Below are positions 9,012 to 17,388 of a stretch of 64,000 nucleotides of DNA, one piece after another. The stretch comes from Roseiarcus sp963767245 (GTDB lineage: Bacteria; Pseudomonadota; Alphaproteobacteria; Rhizobiales; Beijerinckiaceae). The DNA lies in the NCBI GenBank assembly GCA_963767245.1, contig CAVYDG010000007.1:1-64000 (forward strand), written 5' to 3'. Both the position numbers and the translations under genes were made by a program. Numbering within the stretch: the first letter of the stretch is position 1; every line of letters begins with the position of its first letter. The notes under the pieces are model-generated. The model saw nothing but the letters and a program-made list of their open reading frames with translations. It did not search any database and was not told the DNA's origin.

Positions 9012-9203
9012 CTGCGTCGCGCCGGATCGCCAAGGCGGCGCGCGAACGGGTCGACTTCCTGAGCATTGTCGGGCTCGATCCGCCGGATTTTCGCACCGTC
9101 TCTGACTTCCGCAAGCGGCACTTGAAGGTGCTTGCGGGACTGTTCGGGCAAGTTCTCAAGCTGTGCGAACAGGCGGGCCGCCTTGAGCTCAGCGCGCTCG
9201 GAA
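9012..9203 (+). mobile_element. Fragment of IS1182-family transposase gene
   Basis: About 165 bp encode a segment (SRRIAKAARERVDFLSIVG... to LKLCEQAG) identical in translation to residues near 90-145 of the intact transposase lying just to the right on the opposite strand. The fragment has neither end of the gene, and its last bases abut the left inverted repeat of the intact element at 9204. It is a leftover of another copy or of a rearrangement. Confidence 0.85.
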
Positions 9204-10782
9204 CTAGGAGCCTGTCTGCTTAATCCTCGGCGAGATGGGATTTGAACCGCTCAAGCCAGTCGGAGAGCCGGATGCAGCAAATTCGCGCATCCGGTTTGAT
9301 GTAAGGTTGGGTGGAAGCTTTGCGGCCATCGTTCGTTGCACCGTTTCCGAGGTGGCGAAGCTCAGCCGGTTGCGAGTGCGGCCAGGGACGGGGTCCGCCC
9401 CTGGGCGAGCTTCAAGATATTGTGGGCGAGGCAGACGAGGCCCCACTCGTTGGCGACCTTCTCGACGCCGCGCAAGAGAAACTGACGGAAGCCGCGCGCC
9501 TGCTTGATCTGTCCGAACACCGGCTCGGGCAGCTGCTTTCTTAAGCGGTAGGGGCTGGAGTGCCCGCCGGCCTTGATTCTTTCGCGCATGGCGGCGACGC
9601 GGGCGCCGCCGCCTTCTCCTTCCCCGGCGTGCTTGGCCCGCCCCGGCGCGATATAGGCGTCGATCTCGCGTTCCTCCATCGCTGTAAGGTTGGCGTCGGA
9701 GCAATAGCCCGCGTCCGCCGACAGTTGCGTCGGCTTCTTGCCCAGATTGGCTTCGATGGCGTCGGCCATCGGCGCCAATTGATGTTGATCGCTCTGCTTC
9801 GCGTCGAGGCCGTGGGCGACGATCACCTGCGCCGTCGCGTCGACCGCCGCCTGCGCATTGTAGCCCTGGATGAAGCCGTCCTTGGTTTTCATGATGCGGC
9901 TTTCGGGATCGGTGAAGTTCTTCTGCGCTTTGGGGTCAGGCTCTTCGGATGGGGGGGCGGCGGGCTTGCCCGGTTTCTTGCGGCCCTCGGCTTGTCGCCG
10001 CTCCTCGGCCTGCGCTTTGGCCTTGGCCGCCGCGGCCGCTTTCGCCTCGGCCTCCAATTCGGCCTTCGCCGCCCGGATCTTCTCGACGCGCTTCTTCTTG
10101 TCGGCGACCCATTTGGGCAGCTCCTCGCCGCTCTTGTCGCGGCCGAAGGCTCTGTCTTCCTCGGCGTCCGCAGCCTCGGCTGCGCTCAGCCACCGCTCGA
10201 CCTCGGCCTCGAGCTCCGCCGCACGCTTCTCCATGCGCTCGTAGCTCATCGCCTTGTGCTTGGAGGCGTTCGCCTTGATCTTCGTCCCGTCGAGCGCGAC
10301 ATGGCCGAGCTTCACAAGTCCCGCCTGTTCGCACAGCTTGAGAACTTGCCCGAACAGTCCCGCAAGCACCTTCAAGTGCCGCTTGCGGAAGTCAGAGACG
10401 GTGCGAAAATCCGGCGGATCGAGCCCGACAATGCTCAGGAAGTCGACCCGTTCGCGCGCCGCCTTGGCGATCCGGCGCGACGAGTAGACGCCGTTGCAAT
10501 AGCCGTACAGCAACAGCGCCGTCATCATCGCCGGGTCAAACGGCGGCTGCCCGCGCTCGCTCGCATACGCGGCTTCGATCTCACCAAGGTCGAGAGGCTC
10601 GAGCACAAGCGCCAAAATGAAGCGAGCCAGATGGTCCTCGCCGACAAAGTCCTGAACGCTCGGCGGCAACAACAGCGGCTGATCGATCGTCCAGGGCCGG
10701 AAGGTCTTGCTCATAAGCAAACAGAATCCGATTCGAGCAAACGCCGCCACCACAATCCGCTATTATCCAGACAGGCTCCTAG
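9204..10782 (-). mobile_element. IS1182-family insertion sequence
   Basis: A complete element of about 1.58 kb bounded by perfect 15-bp inverted repeats CTAGGAGCCTGTCTG (9204-9218 and, inverted, 10768-10782). The outermost CTAG is self-complementary and may be the target sequence. It contains one transposase gene on the reverse strand and has inserted next to the truncated 3' end of the HNH endonuclease gene. Confidence 0.88.
9362..10714 (-). CDS. IS1182-family transposase
   Basis: The product of about 450 residues begins MSKTFRPWTIDQPLLLPPSV, typical of IS1182 enzymes, and has the N-terminal DUF772-type domain (GQPPFDPAMMTALLLYGY), a charged alanine-rich coiled middle (residues 170-260), and the DDE catalytic core with HVALDGTKIKANASK, TKDGFIQGYNAQAAVD, LSADAGYCSD and the C-terminal FGQIKQARGFRQFLLRG containing the late acidic region. 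The start at 10714 is preferred over a longer frame because the family begins with this MSK sequence. The gene looks intact. Confidence 0.9.
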   Translation of the reverse strand: MSKTFRPWTIDQPLLLPPSVQDFVGEDHLARFILALVLEPLDLGEIEAAYASERGQPPFDPAMMTALLLYGYCNGVYSSRRIAKAARERVDFLSIVGLDPPDFRTVSDFRKRHLKVLAGLFGQVLKLCEQAGLVKLGHVALDGTKIKANASKHKAMSYERMEKRAAELEAEVERWLSAAEAADAEEDRAFGRDKSGEELPKWVADKKKRVEKIRAAKAELEAEAKAAAAAKAKAQAEERRQAEGRKKPGKPAAPPSEEPDPKAQKNFTDPESRIMKTKDGFIQGYNAQAAVDATAQVIVAHGLDAKQSDQHQLAPMADAIEANLGKKPTQLSADAGYCSDANLTAMEEREIDAYIAPGRAKHAGEGEGGGARVAAMRERIKAGGHSSPYRLRKQLPEPVFGQIKQARGFRQFLLRGVEKVANEWGLVCLAHNILKLAQGRTPSLAALATG

Positions 10783-10788
10783 AGTCCG

Positions 10789-11187
10789 TCATGACAGCCT
10801 CGCAAATTCGCAGAACGTCTCGCGCACGCCGGACGTGTTGTTCACGCCGGACGTGTTGTTCACGCCGCTGCGCCGGTCACCCTGGTCCTGTGACGACGTG
10901 CACGACTGGAGGTTTTCCCAGGTGTTGTTCGTTCCGTCACGGTCCGCGTGATCTACTCGCTTCGGCCGGACGCCCGTCATGTAGAGCCAGGCCAGTTGGT
11001 GCGCCTTGTATTCCCTGCCGTCGACCCAGATACGGATGGACGTCCGTTGCCTCGCGTTTTTGTATCTGGATCCGGCGACATCGCCAGCGCGAGCGTTCCT
11101 CGATGCGACCAGCCACCGGAACACGCCGGTCTCGGGGTCGTATTTCAGTAGCGCCCTCAGGCGTGCCTGGGTGAGTTTCTTAGTCAT
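10789..11187 (-). CDS. Phage-type HNH endonuclease, 3' truncated
   Basis: The 132-residue product starts MTKKLTQARLRALLKYDPETGVF, the usual beginning of small phage HNH homing endonucleases, and carries the HNH core HQLAWLYMTG...VDHADRDGTNNTWENL. Family members normally continue into an AP2 DNA-binding domain after NNxSGV; here NNTSGV is duplicated in tandem and the frame stops seven codons beyond the right IS1182 end, so the AP2 part was lost. The ATG at 11187 is chosen because the family begins there. It lies 25 bp downstream of a phage structural-type gene on the same strand. Confidence 0.75.
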   Translation of the reverse strand: MTKKLTQARLRALLKYDPETGVFRWLVASRNARAGDVAGSRYKNARQRTSIRIWVDGREYKAHQLAWLYMTGVRPKRVDHADRDGTNNTWENLQSCTSSQDQGDRRSGVNNTSGVNNTSGVRETFCEFARLS

Positions 11188-11212
11188 GGTTTTGCGCCCG
11201 TCCGGACAAAAA

Positions 11213-11674
11213 TCACACGTGCCGCACGCGTCCGAAGCGCGCGGCATAGGACGCGTGGGCCGCCGATGAGGCGACCGGAGCGGGGCGGAGTCCCCCGGCG
11301 TCGAGCGCGATCTTCAGCCGACGCGCGTCAGGGAAGCGCCGGTAATAGGCCGAGTCCTGGGCTCCTCCGGGGCGGGGCTTGCCCCTGAACGCCGGGGGCT
11401 GATCTTCCCCTTGGGGACCATTGCCGAACTCGCCGATGAAACCGGCCTTTCCGGGCGCGACAAAGTCGGGGTCGTCTTCCGGGTCCTGCTGGTTGTCCTG
11501 GTCGGGGTTCTCGTTCTCGGCCTCCTGGTCGCCGAGCGCCTGGAGCATTTGCATGAAGCGCTCGAAGGCCTCGGGGCTGAGCTCGCCTTGCAGGAAGCTC
11601 TTTATGTCATCGATAGTGACGTCTCGAGCGTCCTGTTCGCCGCCGCTGTAGTCGTTTTCTTCGCCGTAGTTCAT
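11213..11674 (-). CDS. Hypothetical phage-associated acidic protein
   Basis: The 153-residue protein is very acidic and glutamine-rich in its first two thirds (DQEAENENPDQDNQQDPEDD) and turns basic at the end (AYYRRFPDARRLKIA, AARFGRVRHV). A good CAGGAGAA ribosome site precedes the ATG at 11674. The composition and the C-terminal AYYRRFPDA region recall uncharacterised proteins of rhizobial prophages, possibly scaffold or virion-assembly factors. Neighbours (tail-completion-like gene 35 bp upstream, HNH gene 25 bp downstream, same strand) support a phage late module. Function is not established. Confidence 0.55.
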   Translation of the reverse strand: MNYGEENDYSGGEQDARDVTIDDIKSFLQGELSPEAFERFMQMLQALGDQEAENENPDQDNQQDPEDDPDFVAPGKAGFIGEFGNGPQGEDQPPAFRGKPRPGGAQDSAYYRRFPDARRLKIALDAGGLRPAPVASSAAHASYAARFGRVRHV

Positions 11675-11708
11675 GATGCAACTTCTCCTGTGCCCACCCG
11701 GTGGGCGT

Positions 11709-12227
11709 TCACTTCTTTTGAACTTCGTAATCTACCGAGTTGATCATCGTGCTCGTGTCGATGAGCTGTTTCTCCGAGCCGTTGCGCTTCACCGTACTGG
11801 GCGCAAGCGGAGGCCCCACGTAGGCGTTGATCTGCTCTTGCAGTTGGCCCTTGATTGCCGCTCCGGTCAGGTCGAGCGCCCGCTCCGAGTCGTAGTCATT
11901 GTCCCTGAGGACTTGGGCAATCGCTTCGGGCCACTTCTTACTCTGCGTCCTGATCATGTCGCGGAAGAACGGTCGCGGCGGGCGTGTCGGCGGACTGCCA
12001 AACTCGTTCATGGCCGCAACCAGGGCGACCGGGGTCCCGTCTGGGTATTGCGCGTCACCCAGGAAGCCCACCCGGACGGATTGAGCCTTACCGAGGCTCT
12101 TACCCATCTCGATCAACTTTGCCTTGAGCTTCTCGCCCCCAGTGACCTTCACGTCTACTTCAGTCGCCGCCAACGTATTCTCCCAGAATACACGACCCCA
12201 ATCGTAGCGCGGGGGCGCGGGCCTCAT
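11709..12227 (-). CDS. Phage minor tail/virion-morphogenesis protein (HK97 gp10-like), 5' end replaced by an IS
   Basis: The protein has the hallmarks of gp10-like tail completion proteins: VKVTGGEKLKAKL, then SVRVGFLGDAQYPDGT, ALVAAMNEFGSP, PPRPFFRDMI, and the ending LIDTSTMINSVDYEV. Such proteins finish the tail tube or the head-tail joint of siphophages. The original start (MLKPAPPRYDWG..., ATG at 14402) has been carried away by the IS4 element inserted at 12223-14384. The inverted repeat of the IS happens to supply a new ATG at 12227, giving MRPAPPRYDWG, so the frame is nearly unchanged. Its own ribosome site and promoter were probably lost. Confidence 0.75.
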   Translation of the reverse strand: MRPAPPRYDWGRVFWENTLAATEVDVKVTGGEKLKAKLIEMGKSLGKAQSVRVGFLGDAQYPDGTPVALVAAMNEFGSPPTRPPRPFFRDMIRTQSKKWPEAIAQVLRDNDYDSERALDLTGAAIKGQLQEQINAYVGPPLAPSTVKRNGSEKQLIDTSTMINSVDYEVQKK

Positions 12228-12315
12228 GAATCCCCTCATTTTTGTGGGACTCGAAAAAGCCTGAGTTTGGGAGTCCTCAGGCGCCCGAATGGAGAATCAG
12301 TGGGCCGGGGGATCG

Positions 12316-13467
12316 ATGCGAGCGCCTAAGGAGCGATTTGATTTCGTTCATCAATTCTTGAAACGGGTGTTCATCGACGACTTGCACGCCAAGCGCGTGC
12401 TGTCTTTGGCCAACGGAGCGCTCGGGGTGATGACCGGGGCGGCGCTCGCGGTGTCCTTGATCGGGCAGGCGCTCGCGCAGGCACGCGGATTGTTCGCCAA
12501 GTCCGCGATCAAACAGGTCGACCGCTTGCTGAGCAACGCGGGCGTGGTCCCCTGGGACTTGTTCGCCTCGTGGGTTCGCGAGTTGGTGGGCGAGCGGCGC
12601 GAGATCGTCGTGGCGATGGATTGGACCGACTTCGACGCCGACAACCAGTCCACGCTCGCGCTGCACCTCGTCACCCGCCACGGAAGGGCCATGCCCCTCC
12701 TCTGGCTCACCGTCGACAAGGACGAACTGAAAAACCAGCGCAACGATTTCGAGGACCTGTGCCTGTCCCGGCTGAAGGCGCTCCTGCCTGATGGCGTCGC
12801 AGTGACGATCCTAGCCGACCGCGGCTTCGGCGCCGTCAAGCTGTTCGAATTCCTGGAGAGCCTGAGATTCCGATACGTCATCCGGTTTCGCGGCGACATC
12901 CATGTCAGCGCCGCCGACGGCGAAACGCGGTTGGCCGCCGACTGGGTCGGCAAAGGCGGGCGGGCGCGCATGTTGCGCGACGCCGAAGTCACCGCCACTC
13001 GCCAGAAGGTCGGCGCGGTCGTTTGCGTGAAGGCTGTGGGCATGAAGGAGGCTTGGCATCTGGCCGCCAGCGACGGCGCCCTTTCCGCGCCCCAGATCAT
13101 CACGCTCTATTCCAAAAGGTGGACCATCGAGCCCAGCTTCCGCGACAGCAAGGATCTGCGCTTCGGGATGGGCATGAGCGTGCTGAGGATCAATGATCCG
13201 CAACGCCGCGACCGCCTCCTGCTCCTCAACGCCTTCGCCATCCTGCTGCTGACCATCTTGGGCGCCGCCGGCGAAAGCCTCGGCATGGATCGCCAACTGC
13301 GGACCAGCACCGCCAAACGCCGCGTCCATTCCCTGTTCCGGCAAGGATGCCTGCTCTACGACCTCATCCCCAACATGCCAGACCAACGCCTGCGACCGCT
13401 CATCGAACGCTATCAGGAACTTCTAAGAGTCCGTTTGAAAACGCCTATTCGTGGGCTATTCGCCTGA
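12316..13467 (+). CDS. IS4-family transposase, C-terminus interrupted by IS5
   Basis: The DDE transposase begins MRAPKERFDFVHQFLKRVF and has the IS4 core: first Asp in VVAMDWTDFD, second in ILADRGFGAVKLF, and the YREK-like signature with the catalytic Glu in LYSKRWTIEPSFRDSKD. The last family codons have been displaced: after YQELL the frame runs into the inserted IS5 (stop at 13465-13467), while the authentic ending SQNRTFSAAFGIA resumes after that IS and stops at 14364-14366. The altered tail of about a dozen residues may or may not destroy activity. Confidence 0.88.
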   Translation: MRAPKERFDFVHQFLKRVFIDDLHAKRVLSLANGALGVMTGAALAVSLIGQALAQARGLFAKSAIKQVDRLLSNAGVVPWDLFASWVRELVGERREIVVAMDWTDFDADNQSTLALHLVTRHGRAMPLLWLTVDKDELKNQRNDFEDLCLSRLKALLPDGVAVTILADRGFGAVKLFEFLESLRFRYVIRFRGDIHVSAADGETRLAADWVGKGGRARMLRDAEVTATRQKVGAVVCVKAVGMKEAWHLAASDGALSAPQIITLYSKRWTIEPSFRDSKDLRFGMGMSVLRINDPQRRDRLLLLNAFAILLLTILGAAGESLGMDRQLRTSTAKRRVHSLFRQGCLLYDLIPNMPDQRLRPLIERYQELLRVRLKTPIRGLFA

Positions 13468-14322
13468 GCAGGACGCTTCCAAGAGCGACGTGGATCATGG
13501 CTTCGGAACAGTCGATGCGCTCTTCGTAGTCGCGCACGAGGCGGCGCCAGCGGGTCATCCAGGCGAACGTGCGCTCGACGACCCATCGACGCGGGATGAC
13601 TTCGAAGCCCACGGCGGCGTCGGATCGCTTGATGATCTGGATGGTGAAATCCCGGAAGGCGGCTTTGTCCATGAGTTGGGTGCGATCATAGGCCCCATCG
13701 GCGAACAGATGCTTCAGCCACGGCCAGCGCTTGCGCACACCGTCCAGGATCATCTGAGCCCCGGCGCTGTCGGAGATGTCGGCGGGCGTCAGATTGACCA
13801 TCAGAAGACGGCCGTCGGTGTCGACCGCGATGTGGCGCTTGCGACCCACGATCTTCTTGCCCGCGTCGTATCCCCTTGTTTTAGCTTCCGGAGCTTTGAC
13901 CGATTGGCTGTCGACGACGCCGCCGGTTGGGCTCGCTTCGCGTCCCACGCGCTCTCGGTCGAGCATTAGCGCGACATCGTGGATCGTCTGAAACATGAAC
14001 CGACGGATAAATCGGCGAAACCACCAATAGACCGTCTGCCAAGGCGGGAAATCATTCGGCAGCATCCGCCATCCCCCGCCCGAACGGGCCATGTAGCGGA
14101 TCGCGTTCAACACCTCCCGCAAATCGACCTCGATAGGCCGCCCAGCCTTCGATGCACCAGGAAGCAAGGGCTCAATCCGCGCCCATTCCTCATCGGTCAA
14201 GTCGCTCGGATACCGCTTGGTCTTCTTCTCGATCTTGGCCATTCGGCCCGCGTCGCTGGGGTCCACATCCCTAGCTTAAATCACGGCCGCAAACCGCATT
14301 CAACCACTTTTCAAACGGACTC
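13427..14322 (-). mobile_element. IS5-family insertion sequence (IS427-like size) inside IS4
   Basis: An 896-bp element with perfect terminal inverted repeats GAGTCCGTTTGAAAA at both ends, flanked by the 3-bp target duplication TAA (13424-13426 and 14323-14325). It interrupts the last codons of the IS4 transposase gene, so it arrived after that element. Confidence 0.9.
13445..14242 (-). CDS. IS5-family transposase
   Basis: The 265-residue product begins MAKIEKKTKRYPSDLTDEEW and has the DUF4096-type N-terminus (GRPIEVDLREVLNAIRYMAR) followed by the DDE core: GGVVDSQSVKAPE, KIVGRKRHIAVDTDG, HLFADGAYDR and the WVVERTFAWMTRWRRL signature containing the catalytic Glu. It appears complete. An upstream in-frame ATG at 14266 is also possible. 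Confidence 0.92.
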   Translation of the reverse strand: MAKIEKKTKRYPSDLTDEEWARIEPLLPGASKAGRPIEVDLREVLNAIRYMARSGGGWRMLPNDFPPWQTVYWWFRRFIRRFMFQTIHDVALMLDRERVGREASPTGGVVDSQSVKAPEAKTRGYDAGKKIVGRKRHIAVDTDGRLLMVNLTPADISDSAGAQMILDGVRKRWPWLKHLFADGAYDRTQLMDKAAFRDFTIQIIKRSDAAVGFEVIPRRWVVERTFAWMTRWRRLVRDYEERIDCSEAMIHVALGSVLLRRIAHE

Positions 14323-14565
14323 TAAGTCAAAATCGAACCTTCTCTGCGGCCTTCGGCATCGCCTGAAAATGAGGGGATACATGAGGGCGCGGGCTTCAGC
14401 ATACTAGGCTCCTGGAAGAAGCGCCAGTGGTTATTATTTTGGCGTCATAATAAAGTCGCGCATCGCGCAAAGACGTGCGTTCTATCTGTAAATAGTGATT
14501 TACAATCTATCGAGAAGTGTGATAGATTATCTCTGTTCCAAGGCGGAGAACGCGGAGTAATTGAA

Positions 14566-14940
14566 ATGTGGATTTGCCTCAACGACGCCTTCTTCTCGGT
14601 CGTCCGAGACAAGGTTGATCCGGACTTACTCAAGGTCCGGGCGCGGAAACGGAGCCACCTGGAAAACTATTTCCCTCGACACAAGATCTTGCGGGACGAG
14701 AAGGCCGACTACCGCTTCCGCGTCCTGGCCTCCCGCCACGACGTGGCGCAACTCTTGATCCGCCGGGTCGCGGCGCTGGAGTACACGAACTTCAAAAACT
14801 CGGTGAAGGACCGCGCCCTCCACGACATGTATGCGCTTTGGTGGGGCGACCATCATGCCTACCAGGGCAAAGCCGAGCCCAAGAAGAGCCGCGCGCTCTT
14901 CCCGCCGCCCGGGGCCAAGGTCACCGCGCCGAAATTGTAA
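14566..14940 (+). CDS. Conserved hypothetical protein of accessory regions
   Basis: The 124-residue protein begins MWICLNDAFFSVVRDKVDPD and reads through LLKVRARKRSHLENYFP, VLASRHDVAQLLIRRV and YTNFKNSVKDRALHDMYALWW. This pattern is shared by a widespread small protein of unknown function found on plasmids, prophages and islands of Proteobacteria. GGCGGAG lies upstream of the ATG. It points away from the leftward phage genes, right of the IS4 insertion, and a short leader-like frame (GTG 14959, preceded by GAGGAGG) follows. No function is assigned. Confidence 0.65.
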   Translation: MWICLNDAFFSVVRDKVDPDLLKVRARKRSHLENYFPRHKILRDEKADYRFRVLASRHDVAQLLIRRVAALEYTNFKNSVKDRALHDMYALWWGDHHAYQGKAEPKKSRALFPPPGAKVTAPKL

Positions 14941-14958
14941 ACCGAGGAGGAACCCCAA

Positions 14959-15060
14959 TTGGTGAAAACGTTGTCGATTGCGCCCGTGCTGGCCGTCTTG
15001 CTGCTGACGATGCTCCGTCTTTCCGGCACACGCCCGCTGGCCTGTGGTGAACCATGCGCC
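14959..15060 (+). other. Possible start of a small secreted or membrane peptide
   Basis: A GTG at 14959 has a strong GAGGAGG 9 bp upstream and opens a hydrophobic stretch (KTLSIAPVLAVLLLTMLRL) that would suit a signal peptide. The same frame then becomes proline/arginine-rich and runs antisense through the next gene, so the true end is unclear and the gene may be a remnant. Confidence 0.3.
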
Positions 15061-15099
15061 CGCCGGCCGACTGATAGGCTCAGGCCGCCGAGATGCGGA

Positions 15100-15540
15100 T
15101 CACGCCTGCCCTCGTCGTGCGAGAAAGATTTCGACCTGCCTCCGCCACGCGCCGCCCGGACCGATGAGCTTACGGTAACTTTCGTCGTTGAGTGCGTGGC
15201 GCAAGGCTCCCTCGTCGCGGGTCCCGTGCAATCGTGGGCTGCGATACCGTTGGAACCGATCGGCTTTCAATCGCGCCATCGCGTACGACATCACCTCGTC
15301 GTGCCGGAAGAAAACGACAGTCCCGCCGAGTCTCTGGCTATAAATCCATTGGATTTCCGGTCGCTGCGAAGCGATCTGGCGCACCGCTCGAGCGACAGTG
15401 CCGTAGTGACCCCTCTTGATCTGGTCCGGATAAAGGTCCGGCCAGATCCGCTCGCACAGGTCCTCGGTCGTGAACGCGTTGTCCCGTTCGCGGTCGAATA
15501 TCTTGATAAGCACTCGCTGGATTCGGCCGCTCATAAGCAT
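15100..15540 (-). CDS. Hypothetical protein, probable winged-helix DNA-binding
   Basis: The 146-residue product starts MLMSGRIQRVLIKIFDRERD, followed by AFTTEDLCERIWPD, GTVARAVRQIA and GGTVVFFRHDEVMSYAMARLKADR. The helix-helix-helix-strand pattern, with a predicted recognition helix at GHYGTVARAVRQI, resembles winged-helix proteins found in rhizobial mobile islands. It is on the strand of the phage genes and may be a regulator of that element. I infer the fold from pattern only. Confidence 0.5.
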   Translation of the reverse strand: MLMSGRIQRVLIKIFDRERDNAFTTEDLCERIWPDLYPDQIKRGHYGTVARAVRQIASQRPEIQWIYSQRLGGTVVFFRHDEVMSYAMARLKADRFQRYRSPRLHGTRDEGALRHALNDESYRKLIGPGGAWRRQVEIFLARRGQA

Positions 15541-15766
15541 TTCCCGTACCGAACATGACGGCCTCGCCAACCCTTTGTCGAATAAGGTTAATCAGGTTCT
15601 AAGGGTCAGATTCTGTTGCGATTTTGCCACAAGGGTGGAGAAATGAGACTCCGGAGAGATTGTCGGATAGACTTGTGTCAAGCGAATCCTATAATGCGAA
15701 TCCAGGTATTGGCGGCGGGCGCGCGTCGGGTGACGCAAGGGTGTCGCGTATCAGATGGAGACAGCA

Positions 15767-16591
15767 ATGATCAAGAATTGGCTCAAGGGGGTCGCAATCG
15801 TGGCGCTGACGGCCGTCGGGGCAATCTCAGCGCAGGCAGCCGACCTTCCGACCAGGAAAGAGGCGCCGGCCCCCATCTTCGTGGCGCCCCCCTTCACCTG
15901 GACCGGCTTCTACATCGGTCTCAACGCCGGCGGCATCATCAGCAGCGGCAGTCGTCACGTGACGCTTTTCGACCCCGTCGCCGGCGATTTTCTTAACAGC
16001 TCATTTCCTGGCGGGATCGGAAACGGCTCGAGCGGATTCCTGGGCGGCGGCCAGGCGGGCTACAACTGGCAGACCGGCGCTTTCGTGCTCGGTGTCGTAA
16101 CCGATTTCGACGGCACGAGCCTGAGCAAGACCTTCAATTCCACCAGCGCCCCCTTTGGCGGGTCTGGGCCCTTTTTCGGCGATGCCCTCAATGTGAACGC
16201 CAAGGCGAGCCTGGACTGGTTGGGAACGACGCGGGCGAAAGTCGGCTTTGTCGCAACGCCGGATAACCGCCTGATGTTCTACGGAACGGGCGGCGTCGCC
16301 TACGGCGGCGGAAGCTCGCACTTCAGCGTCTTTGACAATAACAATGGCATCTTCTTTAACGGCAGCCCCAGTTCCACTCGCGTCGGTTGGACGGTCGGTG
16401 CGGGCGTTGAATACGCGCTCACCAACAACATCACCATCGGCGCCGAATATCTGTACGCCGACCTCGGCAGTACAAAGATCTTGGCGAACCCGAACTCCGC
16501 CAGCGCGTTTTTCTTCCCGAACACGTACGCGGAAGCGAAGTTCAATTACAACGCCTCGATCTTCCGCGCTCTCGTGAACTACAAGTTCTGA
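15767..16591 (+). CDS. Omp25/31-family outer membrane beta-barrel protein
   Basis: This 274-residue protein has a signal peptide (MIKNWLKGVAIVALTAVGAI, cleavage after SAQA), the linker ADLPTRKEAP, and the entry motif FTWTGFYIGLNAGG that marks the Omp25/Omp31 family of alphaproteobacteria. Alternating strands follow (GYNWQTGAFVLGV, TTRAKVGFVATPDNRLMFYGTGGVAYGGG, TVGAGVEYALTNNITIGAEYLYADLGS) and the chain ends in aromatic F (RALVNYKF), as needed for outer-membrane insertion. The ATG at 15767 is favoured over 15755 because the signal peptide begins there. Such proteins are structural barrels that tie the outer membrane to the wall. Whether it belongs to the mobile element or to the old chromosome is unclear. 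Confidence 0.9.
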   Translation: MIKNWLKGVAIVALTAVGAISAQAADLPTRKEAPAPIFVAPPFTWTGFYIGLNAGGIISSGSRHVTLFDPVAGDFLNSSFPGGIGNGSSGFLGGGQAGYNWQTGAFVLGVVTDFDGTSLSKTFNSTSAPFGGSGPFFGDALNVNAKASLDWLGTTRAKVGFVATPDNRLMFYGTGGVAYGGGSSHFSVFDNNNGIFFNGSPSSTRVGWTVGAGVEYALTNNITIGAEYLYADLGSTKILANPNSASAFFFPNTYAEAKFNYNASIFRALVNYKF

Positions 16592-16809
16592 GCGCTCAGC
16601 GCTCTAATCTGGACTGATTTTGGCCGGGGGAAAGGCGACTTTCCTCCGGTTGTTTTTTCGCGCAGTCGCTATGCCCGCACGCACACATGCAGGGCGCGGC
16701 CCTGAAAGCCAAATGCGCATCCCGGTTCCTCCTCTACGCCACCATGCGGGAGACGGCCGCGGCGGTAGAACGTCATCATGCTTCTTTCGTCGTCGCGGTC
16801 GTTCATAGC

Positions 16810-17388
16810 CTAACGCTCGGCGCGCTCTAAGATCCGTTGTACTGACTTCGGCCCATGGCCCGTGACTGCGCCAATAGCGCGGTAGGTCGCGCCGTCTCGC
16901 CGCATGGCCTTCATGCGCTCGATCACGTCCATCTCAGCCGCGTTTGGGACCAAGCGGCTGACCTCCCCATCCTGGACGATGTCGTACCCAAGGGGGCGCT
17001 TTCCGCCGCTGTAGACGCCCTGGGAAGTGAGGTGCCGCTTGGCGTCACGAATGCGGTCTCGGATACGATCGCGCTCGCCCTCGGCCACGGCGGCGAGGAT
17101 GGTGAACACCATCTTCGATATGCCGTTGCCAGTGACGTCGCCGCCCAGGTCGATCATGTGAAGCCCGACGCCTTGACACTTCAACTCTTCCAGCACGGTC
17201 AGGGCGTCGGCGGCCGATCGGAAGGCGCGGTCGAGCTTGGCGGTCACCATCACGTCGCCCTTGCCGACGACGCCCAGCAAGCGGCGTCCTTCCGGCCGAT
17301 CGGCGAACGGCGTCGAACCGGACACGGCGCGTTCGACGAAGTGCTCGGCGACTTCCCAGCCTTTCATCATCGCGTAACCGGCTCTCAT
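16810..17388 (-). pseudogene. Serine recombinase (resolvase/invertase) lacking its catalytic N-terminus
   Basis: The frame encodes the later part of a small serine recombinase: FVERAVSGSTPFADRPEG, GDVMVTAKLDRAFRS, GVGLHMIDLGGDVTGNG, FTILAAVAEGERDRIRDRI, a SGGKRPLGYD linker and a C-terminal HTH (DGATYRAIGAVTGHGPKSVQ). The first roughly 30 residues with the YxRVS catalytic serine are absent, and a stop codon lies just before the only ATG. I therefore call it a truncated relic; a protein from ATG 17388 could bind DNA but not recombine it. Confidence 0.75.

Larger units (their letters stand above)
12223..14384 (+). mobile_element. IS4-family insertion sequence carrying a nested IS5 element
   Basis: The element is bounded by imperfect 19-bp inverted repeats TCATGWATCCCCTCATTTT (left from 12224, right ending 14384). 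A 10-bp direct repeat GGGCGCGGGC flanks it (12213-12222 and 14385-14394), as expected for IS4-family target duplication. Without the nested IS5 and its duplication the element is about 1.26 kb. It sits at the very start of the tail-completion gene. Confidence 0.87.

Noticed and set aside
9560..10951. Long rightward reading frame of 463 residues
   Set aside because: It is antisense to the intact IS1182 transposase, leucine/arginine-rich and without family features.
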